From Chitinophaga rupis (lineage in GTDB: Bacteria > Bacteroidota > Bacteroidia > Chitinophagales > Chitinophagaceae), in the NCBI RefSeq assembly GCF_900109685.1, contig NZ_FOBB01000004.1, forward strand, positions 592,117 through 656,116: DNA of 64,000 nt, written 5' to 3'. The position numbers and the translations under genes were made by a program. Within the stretch, counting starts at the first letter, position 1. Every line of letters begins with the position of its first letter. The notes beneath the pieces were generated by a model. That model was not told where the DNA came from and ran no database searches. It saw only the letters and a list, made by a program, of their open reading frames with translations. Shown piece by piece: positions 1 through 8,663 of this stretch.

Positions 1-204
1 GTAAAAAGAGACCAGCCTTTTAGAGCCACCCAGGGTGGATATGAGCAATCCATTTTCTTCATCCTTGGAAAAGCCATCTTCCTGTTTATTGATCGTGGAA
101 TCGATCAAATAGCCGAAGTGATTTTCTGTAGGCATTCTCCCGTTCCTGAAATATTGTTTGAGCTCTTCGCGCCCATACATTTTTTTATTTTGTTTAGTGT
201 CCAT
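1..204 (-). CDS. eCIS-linked small conserved protein, C-terminus cut by window edge
   Basis: The reading frame is open from an ATG at 204 down to base 1 (68 codons), so the gene runs off the left edge. The protein starts MDTKQNKKMYGREELKQYF and continues with a hydrophilic stretch (RNGRMPTENHFGYLIDSTIN). It follows the large baseplate gene by 12 nt on the same strand, so it should be in the same operon. I recall similar proteins (YGREELKQYF, PTE.HF.YLIDS) beside Bacteroidota contractile injection loci, but their function is not known to me. A second Met at 180 (MYGREE) is an alternative start. No signal peptide is seen. The frame is convincing; the role is not. Confidence 0.75.
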   Translation of the reverse strand, partial: MDTKQNKKMYGREELKQYFRNGRMPTENHFGYLIDSTINKQEDGFSKDEENGLLISTLGGSKRLVSFY

Positions 205-216
205 AATGAACCGGAT

Positions 217-3200
217 TTATTTGGGTTGAATACTAATTGTGAGCATTTCTTCATCAAAAGGCGCGCTGCCATGCTGCGGCGGTGGACCAGCATCTGCCTC
301 CTTACCTACCAGCAGCTCATTGCTTACCAGCAATCCGTCGATACCCAGGGCCTGCGGATCTTCATACAAAGACGCTTCCAGCACTGTGATCAAATGCTCA
401 TCAGAAGGAATGAGCACCCCTTCCGGTACGGAGGCGCGGATAAAGGGTACCTCTTCCAAAGCGGTATCTGTAATGCGGCCTATTACCTGCCCATTGCGCG
501 GGTTCTTTTCATAATAAAAGTGCACCAGTGAAAAGCCGGTAACATAATTCACGTAAGGCAGGCGGTTAATGAAGTTCAGCATTTCCGAACGGTATAACAC
601 GGTGCCTATCTTAAAATCATTAACGGTATTAAACAGCCATGGGCAAAGGTATTGTTTGATATCTTCCTGCAGCTTTTGCAGGTACAGGTTATCGTTGTAG
701 TTATTATCCGTGGGTGTGAACCGGATCTTACATACTACTTTTATGCGTTCATACACCGGGTTCCTGATCTCTGCCTTTACAAAAGGCGACATCTTTTTTT
801 GCACAAAGGCCTGTATGCGGTACAGCGTGGCCAGGTCTACCTTTGGTTCCAGGGTGTTGAACTGCCCGCTGCTGTTCCTGGGTGGGGCTGGAACCACTAT
901 AATGCTTACATCCGGCTGCTCCGGCATATGCTTCATACGGTTTGCATCAATGGGCAAACATTTTACGATCAGCAGCTCCGGAAATTCCTGCAGCAGGATC
1001 TGTGCAACATCAAAACTCAGCACCGGCCTTTGCTTATGCCGCAGGCGCTCGCTTACGCGGGTATAATACTGCATTTCCGTTTCCTTTTGCCGGCCGCCAA
1101 AAGATGGAAATGGCTGCCATACCTGCTGGATGGTTTTTATATCTGTTTGAAATTTTTTGATGGAGAAAGGATCAATGGACAATGTTTCATTCAGGCTTTG
1201 GCCATCGCCTTCCAGCTGCCTTTCCGCTACTACGGCGTTGGGAAAAATGCCTATTACCCTGGGATTGGCGCCGGTAACCTGGCTTGCGGAGATCCTGATC
1301 CAGAAAAGTTCCGGGGGCAGCATGGTACTGCCGTTGCTGATGTTATCAGGTACACGTATCTTAATGATGCCGCTTTTCAGCAGGTTGTTCGTATCATCCG
1401 ACAACAACTGCGTTCTTTCAAAAGGCAGCCAGCGGTTATTGTTTAAGTGGCTCCATTTTAAGGGGGTGATGCCAACGGCGGTATCACTGTAATGTTTTTC
1501 TTCCAGCTGGAAAAGCAAAGACAGCTCTTCATTGGGATACAGGCGGTTGAAACCTATGAACAGGTTGCCCATATCTTCTGCTACCGGTACCAGCGCAAAA
1601 GTAGTATTATTGGGTACGGGATAGGTTTTGCGGTAACCGTAGGGCAGCACCTGGTATACTTCCAGCCCATCGCCCTGCTGATCTGTTTGTACAGATTTGA
1701 GGGCTTCCATATGTTCCAGCGTATAATTAATGGAAATGGATTTAACAATAGGCAGGTAAGGCAGGTTAGGGACCGGTATTTTCTTTTTCGGGAGAAGACT
1801 TTTTTGCGCATTGCTCATGATCACTTCCGGGAAGATCTGTGAGAACAGGCGATGGCCAAAGGCTTCAGACGGTGACAAGAGCTCCAGCCGGATAGCGCCT
1901 TCCTTGTATAACGAAATATCCGGCTGCCATTCTTCCGCCAGCAACATATCATTGGGAAATGACAGCCTGGTGAAATCCACATTCTGCAGCACTGTATTTT
2001 CTGATAAATAAATTTTCCCTTCCCGGTCGCGGGTGGTTTGAAACAGGTTCAGGTTTTGCTGGTTTTGCCGTTCCGGAAAATACAGTCCGTTACTTAAGCT
2101 GCTGATGCCTATTTTAAATGCCTCGTTCTGCATGCCCGCGTCATAGCCGAGATAATAGGCATCAAAGCCGGTCTCGTGCCGGGGCAGGTTCAGCCACTCC
2201 AGGTTAATAGTAAAGTTGCGTGTAAAGCGGTTAAAGATGTTACTGTTACGAATATCCAGGAAAGAGCCTACATAAGGCTGCGGCCCAAACAATAGAAAGG
2301 AGCTGTCTGCGCTTACCGGCCCTATGTTATTCTGCATTTTAAAATATCTATGGCCGGTTACATTCACTTTTACGCATACACGTTCCAGCAGCATTGGCCG
2401 CAGGTAGCTGTAAGCATGGTGAAAGCTGGTATTGTTCAGCAACACTTTTAAGAAGGGCCGCTTTGAGCTTAGCCCGCCTCCATGTGCTTTTTCATCATAT
2501 ACGCCCCAGGGTTTGTCAGTAGGGTCCAGTGCAAAGAAAATTTCCAGGCTGTTATCCGTAAGCTCCGTTATGCTGCTTTTTACACTAAAACGCGGAATGG
2601 GCTCCCATGCATCGGGCGCCGTGTAATACAGCAGGAAGGCGCCGGCCAGCAGCTGCGTGAGCACTACGGATTCACTGCGGTTGGATACTTTGGCAAAGTT
2701 CTGCACATAGGCTACAAACCCGCTGAAAGTGTCCGGCTCAAAATAGAGCTTTACATGCACCTGCCGGTAGCCATCTTTCAGGTACATTACCGGCGAGCCA
2801 ATGATAAAACCAACATTGGTATCTTCCATGGTACGGCGTGAGTCTGAAACATCATGCTGGTCCTCTCCCAGCAGCAGCCAGGGTTTAATGACCGTACCTT
2901 CTTTCTGATAATCTGCCGCGGGCGTTATTGGATGCACGGCCAGGTAGGGCTGCGCTTCGCGGATATCGCGCAGCTGCAGCGTGGGCGCGGCTATCTGCAC
3001 ATAATCACTTACATACAGGCTATACAGGCCCATGATCTTTATGTTATGCACCTTTACCGCATCCTGCAAAACGTAGGGCAGCGGCTCTTTACGTACATTG
3101 GTGGCTGCCAGCAGCACCTGCCCTTTTTCTATAGTGAAGTTATGGGCTACCGGCACCGGCTCTACGAAAATATGTACCCGGTCGGGTACGGCGGGTAATG

Positions 3201-4047
3201 ACCGGATGCCCAGCACCTGCCGGTAATAAAAATCAAGATGCCGTTTGGGGAGCTTATTGATCTGCTCCTGCAGGTGTTTATAGAGCTCTATAAACGCCAG
3301 CAGCAGGCCCATATGCGGGGTATGCTGCATCTCTGCCAGCTGATTCCTTAAATAATAACCGGCGGAGCTGGATACCTGGTAAAATTTGGTACGCAGGTTA
3401 TCATACAATGTATTCAGGGAATAAAATCCTTCAAACACTTCTGTGCCTTCACCGGGGTTATTGAATGCGCGGCTGTAAAGGCGGCGCAGGGTATGCGTCA
3501 TTTCCAGGGGGCGTACGCGGTGCTCATGTAAGGCTACCTGCCGGGGAAATAAGCTGATCACCTGGTATTCAAAACGGTGCAGGCGGGTCATGTCATCTTC
3601 CAGGATATCCATTACCTGCTCTATGTAATGCCAGACAGCGTATGTTTTATCGGCCTGCCGCAATTTCTGCAGCACATCCATGAGCACAATGCCAATGTCG
3701 TACAGTAACAGGAACAGGGCTTGTGTATGATCGAACAGCTCATCATCATTCTCCGCATTGTTCAGGTTTTCGCGGATGCGCAGGAACGAGGCTTCATAGT
3801 GTGTAAAGTCAAGCGCGCTGGCGGTGATGAGCATCACCAGCAGGTCGGCATGAAAAAATTCTTCCCAGGTGCCTTCTACCTGGTTGTGAAAATTGTAGTA
3901 GTTAAACTGGGTGGCAATGTGTGTGAGCAGCTGCAGCAGCTCATGCGACGACCTGTCATCCACTTTCACATAGTCCGGTACCAGGGCCTCCAACTGCCTT
4001 TCCAACTGACTGATACCGTCCTGTATATGTTCAAAAAAGTTGCTCAT
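217..4047 (-). CDS. eCIS baseplate J-like wedge protein (Afp11/Afp12-like), 1276 aa
   Basis: This is probably the major baseplate wedge component that links the spike hub to the sheath. Roughly residues 1-280 are helical and rich in aromatic and acidic residues. The middle is beta-rich. The last ~280 residues (from about KETEMQYYTRVSERLRHKQR, through VYERIKVVCKIRF, to LYRSEMLNFINRLPYVNYVT) have the layout of the gp47/baseplate J C-terminal region. In Afp/PVC clusters this job is shared by two proteins, Afp11 and Afp12; here one very long protein sits directly after gp25. Its ATG overlaps the gp25 stop by 4 nt (ATGA), so the two are translationally coupled. The class is quite sure; the exact Afp equivalent is an inference from position and C-terminal pattern. 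Confidence 0.85.
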   Translation of the reverse strand: MSNFFEHIQDGISQLERQLEALVPDYVKVDDRSSHELLQLLTHIATQFNYYNFHNQVEGTWEEFFHADLLVMLITASALDFTHYEASFLRIRENLNNAENDDELFDHTQALFLLLYDIGIVLMDVLQKLRQADKTYAVWHYIEQVMDILEDDMTRLHRFEYQVISLFPRQVALHEHRVRPLEMTHTLRRLYSRAFNNPGEGTEVFEGFYSLNTLYDNLRTKFYQVSSSAGYYLRNQLAEMQHTPHMGLLLAFIELYKHLQEQINKLPKRHLDFYYRQVLGIRSLPAVPDRVHIFVEPVPVAHNFTIEKGQVLLAATNVRKEPLPYVLQDAVKVHNIKIMGLYSLYVSDYVQIAAPTLQLRDIREAQPYLAVHPITPAADYQKEGTVIKPWLLLGEDQHDVSDSRRTMEDTNVGFIIGSPVMYLKDGYRQVHVKLYFEPDTFSGFVAYVQNFAKVSNRSESVVLTQLLAGAFLLYYTAPDAWEPIPRFSVKSSITELTDNSLEIFFALDPTDKPWGVYDEKAHGGGLSSKRPFLKVLLNNTSFHHAYSYLRPMLLERVCVKVNVTGHRYFKMQNNIGPVSADSSFLLFGPQPYVGSFLDIRNSNIFNRFTRNFTINLEWLNLPRHETGFDAYYLGYDAGMQNEAFKIGISSLSNGLYFPERQNQQNLNLFQTTRDREGKIYLSENTVLQNVDFTRLSFPNDMLLAEEWQPDISLYKEGAIRLELLSPSEAFGHRLFSQIFPEVIMSNAQKSLLPKKKIPVPNLPYLPIVKSISINYTLEHMEALKSVQTDQQGDGLEVYQVLPYGYRKTYPVPNNTTFALVPVAEDMGNLFIGFNRLYPNEELSLLFQLEEKHYSDTAVGITPLKWSHLNNNRWLPFERTQLLSDDTNNLLKSGIIKIRVPDNISNGSTMLPPELFWIRISASQVTGANPRVIGIFPNAVVAERQLEGDGQSLNETLSIDPFSIKKFQTDIKTIQQVWQPFPSFGGRQKETEMQYYTRVSERLRHKQRPVLSFDVAQILLQEFPELLIVKCLPIDANRMKHMPEQPDVSIIVVPAPPRNSSGQFNTLEPKVDLATLYRIQAFVQKKMSPFVKAEIRNPVYERIKVVCKIRFTPTDNNYNDNLYLQKLQEDIKQYLCPWLFNTVNDFKIGTVLYRSEMLNFINRLPYVNYVTGFSLVHFYYEKNPRNGQVIGRITDTALEEVPFIRASVPEGVLIPSDEHLITVLEASLYEDPQALGIDGLLVSNELLVGKEADAGPPPQHGSAPFDEEMLTISIQPK

Positions 4048-4466
4048 CCGTCGCTAATGTTGGTACCTTCCAGGTAGTAGAAGGGATATACCATATTATG
4101 TCTTGTGTTAGTGGCTATAATGCTGTAGGTGATCTGCATGAACAGTGCGCCCATATCCTGGCTTCTGTCTGCCACCACGGCATCTATGAACTTAATGCGC
4201 GGTTCATATTTTAACAGGGCGTGGTAAATAATATGATTCAGCTCACTGATCATGCGGGAATCGGCTATTTCAAACACCAGCCTTTTTATATCGCATCCAA
4301 AGTCCGGCTGCATCAGGCGCTCGCCGGGTATGGTGCTGAGTATGATGCGGATGCTTTCTTCAATATCCATTACATCCGACACCATTTGCACACTGGCATC
4401 CAGCTTATCGAAGGAGGGTGGAAAGCTCCAGCCGGTGCCTAAAAAAGATTGTATTTCCTTTGCCAT
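4044..4466 (-). CDS. GPW/gp25 family baseplate protein (Afp9-like)
   Basis: A 140-residue protein of usual gp25 size. It contains the family pattern of an acidic helix followed by IRIILSTIPGERLMQPDFGC and then a short C-terminal beta region. gp25 proteins sit in the inner baseplate, where they bind the sheath and start its polymerisation; the E-P-R contact typical of the family is seen as GERLMQP near residues 49-55. The start ATG at 4466 lies just downstream of the PAAR stop. An AGGAGG-like sequence formed by the last PAAR codons (GGAGGATAAAG) lies 7 nt upstream, which is unusual in this phylum and supports this start. It overlaps the baseplate gene by 4 nt. Confidence 0.92.
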   Translation of the reverse strand: MAKEIQSFLGTGWSFPPSFDKLDASVQMVSDVMDIEESIRIILSTIPGERLMQPDFGCDIKRLVFEIADSRMISELNHIIYHALLKYEPRIKFIDAVVADRSQDMGALFMQITYSIIATNTRHNMVYPFYYLEGTNISDG

Positions 4467-4468
4467 CT

Positions 4469-4771
4469 TTATCCTCCTATTAATACGGTGGGAAAACCGG
4501 TTACAATTACACCGCCATGCGCTGTCAGATCACCCATGCGGGCGGCGGGACGGCCGCCGATGAGCACTGTTGCGGAGCCCTTGACAATGCTATCCGGCGG
4601 GCCTACGCAGGTAAGCATATCGCCCAGGGCAGCTGCGGGCAGCATGCCTATGAGCACATTGGGCATGCCCGGCCCTATAACGGGACCGCCTACATGCGGA
4701 ATGGGCGGCAGGCCCGGTGTTACCATCGGGCAGGTGTGCATATCGGTGAGGCGAGCGGCAGGTTGGCCCAT
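4469..4771 (-). CDS. PAAR-domain spike tip protein (Afp10-like)
   Basis: A 100-residue protein with the classical PAAR layout: MGQPAARLTDMHTCP at the N-terminus, Gly/Pro-rich turns (GLPPIPHVGGPVIGPGMPNV), a central repeat (AALGDMLTCVGPPDSIVKGS) and a closing GGRPAARMGDLTAHGG. His and Cys at positions expected to bind the metal are present (HTC near residue 12, TC near 54, H near 85). It would form the sharpened cone on the VgrG-like trimer. It lies between the spike gene and gp25; in Afp/PVC, gp25 comes before PAAR, so the order is swapped. The repeat island upstream reaches to within 3 nt of the ATG and must form its leader. Confidence 0.93.
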   Translation of the reverse strand: MGQPAARLTDMHTCPMVTPGLPPIPHVGGPVIGPGMPNVLIGMLPAAALGDMLTCVGPPDSIVKGSATVLIGGRPAARMGDLTAHGGVIVTGFPTVLIGG

Positions 4772-4773
4772 GA

Positions 4774-4936
4774 GAATTACGAATTATTTAATTACGAATT
4801 ACGAATTGTGTTCTTCAATTATGTTGTATTACAGTCTAATTATGAATTTTCAATTATGAATTATGATTACAAATGCGAATTACAAGCGTATGTGAAGTAC
4901 TTAATTCGTAATTCGTAATTAAATAATTCGCAATTA
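4774..4936. repeat. Heptamer inverted-repeat island, AATTACG type (copy A1)
   Basis: The whole gap between the spike gene and the PAAR gene is filled by this element. The left arm at 4781-4807 and the right arm at 4903-4929 are perfect reverse complements over 27 nt and remain nearly complementary further out to about 4775 and 4935. Each arm is a short tandem array of AATTACG with one 8-nt unit (AATTATTT). The ~95 nt between the arms is AT-rich and contains further degenerate AATTATGAA words. The right arm supplies the TAA stop of the spike gene. In RNA it could fold as a long hairpin between two co-transcribed eCIS genes. Related copies lie at 21.9 kb and 52.3 kb. Confidence 0.9.
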
Positions 4937-6748
4937 ATTTATCATCACTGTTGCGCCCAGCACCGTTACCACGCCGCCGGATGTGAGCTGCGCAGTGCTG
5001 GTACCGGTGGCAGCAAAGGCTGTGGTGGCGGTATTGGCGATGTTCATACCACTTACGGCTACGTTGGCCGGTGTAGTAACATTTACCCCGCCGGTGCCAT
5101 TCAGCGTAATAGTGCCGGTGGCCTGCAGGGTCATATTTGCTACGCTGGTGATCTCTATTCCGGAAGCAGATGTTTTAATAGTGTTCTGGTTCATATCCGT
5201 GATCTGTATGCCCATGGCAGTATCGCTCATGGTAATGGTGTTACCGCCGGGTGTGGCAATGGTGATCACTTTATTCATATCATCAAACGTTACCTTTAAC
5301 TGGCTTTTGGTATAGATGGCCTTTGTATAGTTGTTATTGTCTGCAGGCACTACGGGCGGCACTTTGCCTTTGCTGTACAAACTGCCTAAGATGATGGGAT
5401 AGCGCGGATCGTTCTCCACAAAACCTACTACCACCTCATCTCCTATTTCCGGAAAAAAAATATCGCCTGCATTGGAGGTGGCATATAAATTTCCCAGCCG
5501 CGCCCAGGTACCGGTTTGCCCGGTAGCGGTGGATGCCAGCTTTACCTGCACCCGGTACTCAGCGCCGGGATCCATGGAAATGCTCATCACCTCTCCCAGC
5601 TGTAAGCCCTGCATAGCAGGCAGCTGGCCGTTTGCGGGGAAATAGGTAAAGTTGTTCTTTTCATAGATGGGCGTACTATCCAGCCCGAACTTCACATGGG
5701 TTTCCCATTCCCCGTCCTTCATTTCATGCGTAACAGCGGTTACATAGGCAGTACCGTCAAAGCGGGTGCCTACGCCCGATAGTTCTATGAGCGTATTGGG
5801 TAATACGGTGGCATTTCCCATAAAGGATACTTTGCCGCGGACGGCCTGTAAACGCAGGCGCAGCAAGGCGCTGTCAGCCCAGGTTTTCAGCTCGGCCTGT
5901 GTTAAAGGAGTATTGGCTACCAGCTGCAAAGGCGTTTCCTGCAACAGGCTGCCCATGGCTTTGGGCGCGGGATTACCCTGCTCATTCAAGGTGGGCTCTG
6001 TGGCGCTGGATTCCAGTAGGGCGAGTGTTTGCGGATCCCAGGCAGATGCGGACAATGATGCGGGCTGCTTTTCTGCATTCAGCTCTGCATGAAAGCTGTT
6101 GATGGATTCTCCAAAGGCCACCATCAACACTGCGGAACCGGATACCTGCGGCGGACCTACTATTATCTGATCATCTTTCAGGGATACCAGGTAACCATTG
6201 AACTCTGCACGGGCCAGTAAAAAATCCCAGTCTGTTGCAAACTTCTGAAACATCAGCTCATTTACATCTGTAGTGGCGGTAACAGTAGCAGAAAGGCCGC
6301 TGTTGCCGACCAGGGTAGACATAATTGCGCTGTCTGTCTGGTTCGCGAACACGGCATCTTTTTTATTGATGGTCATTTTCACTGCGCTGTGCTTACAGGT
6401 AACGGTGAGTGAGAACGTGCCGCTTTCATTGGCCTGTATGGATTGCTTTACGATGATGCCGGTAAAGATCTGCGTACCTGCTACCAGCCCGTAACCGGCG
6501 GTGATAACCAGCGTAGCGCCGGGAACAAAATAAGCGCTGTCGCTGGCGGGGAAATCACCGGCCACACCGGATTGGGTTTCTGAAGTTGTACCATCCAGGA
6601 TCACAACTTCAGCGTAAGAGATCCTGTTGATCTCATGATGTACCCGCACGGATAGGATCGGATACAGGTCCTGTATGTCTTTACCATTAGCGGTAACGGT
6701 TACACGTAAGGTAGGGTCCTGTACGTTTGTGGGACTCGTGGCTGCCAT
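4934..6748 (-). CDS. VgrG-like spike protein (Afp8-like)
   Basis: A 604-residue protein of gp27/gp5 build. The N-terminal ~350 residues have the phage late-control D fold (LRVTVTANGKDIQDLYPILS, then FTGIIVKQSIQANESGTFSL). An OB-fold follows at roughly 365-460 (LGEVMSISMDPGAEYRVQVK, GDIFFPEIGDEVVVGFVEND, PIILGSLYSKGK). The rest is a low-complexity Thr/Asn/Ala-rich beta-helical needle (ITMSDTAMGIQITDMNQNTI and similar). A trimer would form the central spike under the tube and carry the PAAR tip. No lysozyme or C-terminal effector domain is seen, which fits an eCIS spike rather than an evolved VgrG. It is 5 nt downstream of the LysM gene. Confidence 0.92.
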   Translation of the reverse strand: MAATSPTNVQDPTLRVTVTANGKDIQDLYPILSVRVHHEINRISYAEVVILDGTTSETQSGVAGDFPASDSAYFVPGATLVITAGYGLVAGTQIFTGIIVKQSIQANESGTFSLTVTCKHSAVKMTINKKDAVFANQTDSAIMSTLVGNSGLSATVTATTDVNELMFQKFATDWDFLLARAEFNGYLVSLKDDQIIVGPPQVSGSAVLMVAFGESINSFHAELNAEKQPASLSASAWDPQTLALLESSATEPTLNEQGNPAPKAMGSLLQETPLQLVANTPLTQAELKTWADSALLRLRLQAVRGKVSFMGNATVLPNTLIELSGVGTRFDGTAYVTAVTHEMKDGEWETHVKFGLDSTPIYEKNNFTYFPANGQLPAMQGLQLGEVMSISMDPGAEYRVQVKLASTATGQTGTWARLGNLYATSNAGDIFFPEIGDEVVVGFVENDPRYPIILGSLYSKGKVPPVVPADNNNYTKAIYTKSQLKVTFDDMNKVITIATPGGNTITMSDTAMGIQITDMNQNTIKTSASGIEITSVANMTLQATGTITLNGTGGVNVTTPANVAVSGMNIANTATTAFAATGTSTAQLTSGGVVTVLGATVMIN

Positions 6749-6753
6749 TCAGT

Positions 6754-7446
6754 TTATTTCTTTAATGGAGGGAAGTACAACTCATCGCCGGGTTTAATAG
6801 CGTGTATGCTGTTTAAACCGTTCACCCGCGCTACTTCCATGTAGTGAAAAGCTTCTCCGTAAATGCGGTAGGTCATTAAAGGCAGCGTATCACCTGCTTT
6901 AACGGTACGCATATGGGTAAGATCCGGGGAGCTTCTGCGGGCCTGCTGCGTTTTTGTTGAAAGCGGTATAGATTCCGACAGCTTGAGCTTAACCAGCGCC
7001 CGCAGGGCAGCGCCTCCGGGAGTGAATAGGGTATACTTCACCGTTATATTCTTACATACGCCGGTGAATACCTGTTCTCCCCAGGTGATGCGCAGGTAGT
7101 TGGGGCGGTGTACATCGCCCTGGTAATCGTACACGATATCCATCATCTGCTGAACATAGTTATCTACGGAAGAAACGCCCGCGGGCAGCGGCACTACCCC
7201 GGTACCATCTGCCAGCAGCTCCAGGTCAAAATCGCCTGATGACATGCGGGTAAATATTTCCGTGGGTGCAGAAGCGCCTAAGGTCTTTGCCTGCTCATAC
7301 GCAATATTATAGCTCAGCGTATAGGTTTCCGGGTTAATGACGGCGCTGATGGAGCCTACCAGCCCCGAAGTGGCGGTAGGCTCCGAATAGCCCTGTATTA
7401 ATAATTTAACAAGTGTTCCTGCTGTGGGTGTTCCGGGATCCGGCAT
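6754..7446 (-). CDS. LysM-domain baseplate/hub protein (Afp7-like)
   Basis: A 230-residue protein. The N-terminal ~170 residues are beta-rich (LVKLLIQGYSE, YLRITWGEQVFTGVCKNITV). The C-terminal ~50 residues form a LysM module (VKAGDTLPLMTYRIYGEAFH ... INGL-like NGLNSIHAIKPGDELYFPP). Afp7/Pvc7 and phage gp53 have the same order and clamp the spike-tube junction. The gene is placed as in Afp, between the DUF5908 and spike genes, with 12 nt and 5 nt gaps. LysM here is probably structural rather than for peptidoglycan binding, since the family sits inside the baseplate. Confidence 0.9.
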   Translation of the reverse strand: MPDPGTPTAGTLVKLLIQGYSEPTATSGLVGSISAVINPETYTLSYNIAYEQAKTLGASAPTEIFTRMSSGDFDLELLADGTGVVPLPAGVSSVDNYVQQMMDIVYDYQGDVHRPNYLRITWGEQVFTGVCKNITVKYTLFTPGGAALRALVKLKLSESIPLSTKTQQARRSSPDLTHMRTVKAGDTLPLMTYRIYGEAFHYMEVARVNGLNSIHAIKPGDELYFPPLKK

Positions 7447-7458
7447 TTGCTCCTATGT

Positions 7459-7629
7459 TTACCTTACTGATAAATTGTCCATGTTGCTGATCAGCTTATC
7501 CATACACTCCCGCACGATCTTTTCTTTCAGCACCTGCAGCTCCCTGCTGCCGATGCTGTTGCTAACCGCTTTGGGTGCGTGTTCTTCAATGGTTACTTTG
7601 ATGATCAACTCGCGTATTTCGAGTGGCAT
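7459..7629 (-). CDS. DUF5908 family small eCIS protein (Afp6-like), 56 aa
   Basis: Reading the minus strand between the tube-like and LysM genes gives an ATG at 7629 and a TAA at 7461-7459, encoding a 56-residue protein (MPLEIRELIIKVTIEEH ... KLISNMDNLSVR). MPLEIREL at the N-terminus is the hallmark of the DUF5908 proteins found in Afp/PVC clusters at exactly this position (Afp6). It is separated by 3 nt from the tube-like gene and 12 nt from the LysM gene. It has no signal peptide and no membrane segment; the middle is a charged helix. The molecular role is unknown to me. The gene is easy to miss because of its size. Confidence 0.9.
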   Translation of the reverse strand: MPLEIRELIIKVTIEEHAPKAVSNSIGSRELQVLKEKIVRECMDKLISNMDNLSVR

Positions 7630-7632
7630 GGC

Positions 7633-8121
7633 TTATTTTGTTTGCTGAAAATAATCGAAGGCCAGCTCCAGTGTTTCTACCACTATGCTATTATCCTGCG
7701 CTTTGAAATCAGAGACCTTTAACGCTACCGGGTAAGCATTGGAAAAGCTCCAGGTGGACAGGATGCTACCATCTCCACTCAGGAGGTTCAATGTTACGGT
7801 GGCAGGTGTAAAGCTGAACTGCGTAAGACTGGTCTGCACCCACCTGGTGAGCTCAGAGCCTATGAGCATACCGCGTTTCAGCACCAGGTTCTCATATTTG
7901 GGAGGAACGGGCAACCGGCGTGAAAACCGGTTCTCCCCTCCCTCCTTTACTTCCATTGGCGACATTTTCACGGAAAGGCCGCTCACTTCCTGGAAGCTGC
8001 CTTCATTGGCGCCGGTAAATCCTTCTACCACTACACTGAAATAAAAACTCCAGGGCGGATAGTAAGGAAGCGACGCTGATGAAGCGCCTCCAGACGGAGG
8101 CGATGGTGAAGGATCAGGCAT
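7633..8121 (-). CDS. Tail-tube-type protein, tube initiator (Afp5-like)
   Basis: A 162-residue member of the gp19/T4-like tail tube family, with the family core FSVVVEGF, SFQEVSGLSVKMSPMEVKEG, YENLVLKRGML, WSFSNAYPVALKVSDFKAQD and VVETLELAFDYF. A Pro/Ser/Gly-rich N-terminal extension of about 20 residues precedes the core. It is the second of two adjacent tube-type genes and lies on the baseplate side of the cluster, so it fits Afp5, the ring that starts tube growth on the spike hub, better than the main tube. That assignment rests on order. It is 17 nt from the preceding tube gene. Confidence 0.9.
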   Translation of the reverse strand: MPDPSPSPPSGGASSASLPYYPPWSFYFSVVVEGFTGANEGSFQEVSGLSVKMSPMEVKEGGENRFSRRLPVPPKYENLVLKRGMLIGSELTRWVQTSLTQFSFTPATVTLNLLSGDGSILSTWSFSNAYPVALKVSDFKAQDNSIVVETLELAFDYFQQTK

Positions 8122-8138
8122 CTGCTATGTTTTTATGA

Positions 8139-8627
8139 TCAGGTGATGGCCGGTAAGATGAGCATTAAGCCTTCATGCGCCACTTCCATGGTTTCAATGG
8201 CGGCCTCGTTGGCATCGGATTTCATATCGGTTACCTGCATCTTCACCGGGAAGGCATTGAGCAAAGACCAGCTCATGGCTATCTGGCCGGTTTCATCCAA
8301 CAGGCTGATGGTAACACTTGCACGTGGGATGGTATTCATTTTTATACCGCCATCTTTACCTACATACTTAGTCCACAAAGTAGAATCGTTCTGGAACGTA
8401 CCTTTTTTGAAGGTGATGTTATTAAACTTCTGAATACCCGGCATTTTCACGGTGGAAAAGGTTTTACTGCTACCACCGCGATATTCGATCACCTGTGTCT
8501 CGGAGGAGAGGCCGCTTACTTCCTGGAAAATAATTTCATCTTTATCCCACATTACCTTGAAGGAAAATTTCACTAATGGCCATATGTTGGCCGACTGGGT
8601 AGAACCGTCTGTTTTTAAATCTGCCAT
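8139..8627 (-). CDS. Tail tube protein (Afp1-like)
   Basis: A 162-residue gp19-family protein: FSFKVMWDKDEIIFQEVSGL, QVIEYRGGSSKTFSTVKMPG, NNITFKKGTFQND, SWSLLNAFPVKMQVTDMKSD, AAIETMEVAHEGL. Hexameric rings of this protein would stack to form the inner tube inside the sheath. It shares the QEVSGL and NAFP/NAYP hallmarks with its neighbour but lacks the Pro-rich extension. It lies between the sheath and the tube initiator. The 140-nt gap to the sheath gene is occupied by a heptamer repeat island, which could alter the sheath:tube expression ratio. Confidence 0.92.
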   Translation of the reverse strand: MADLKTDGSTQSANIWPLVKFSFKVMWDKDEIIFQEVSGLSSETQVIEYRGGSSKTFSTVKMPGIQKFNNITFKKGTFQNDSTLWTKYVGKDGGIKMNTIPRASVTISLLDETGQIAMSWSLLNAFPVKMQVTDMKSDANEAAIETMEVAHEGLMLILPAIT

Positions 8628-8663
8628 AACGATGAGTTTAATAACGAGTTATTCAATTGGGAT

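Noticed and set aside
652..1446. 264-codon plus-strand frame opposite the baseplate gene
   Set aside because: Shadow of the baseplate J-like protein; no recognisable motif.
4774..4936. Insertion sequence or MITE with terminal inverted repeats
   Set aside because: Arms are internally repetitive heptamers, I see no target-site duplication and no transposase; kept as a repeat island instead.
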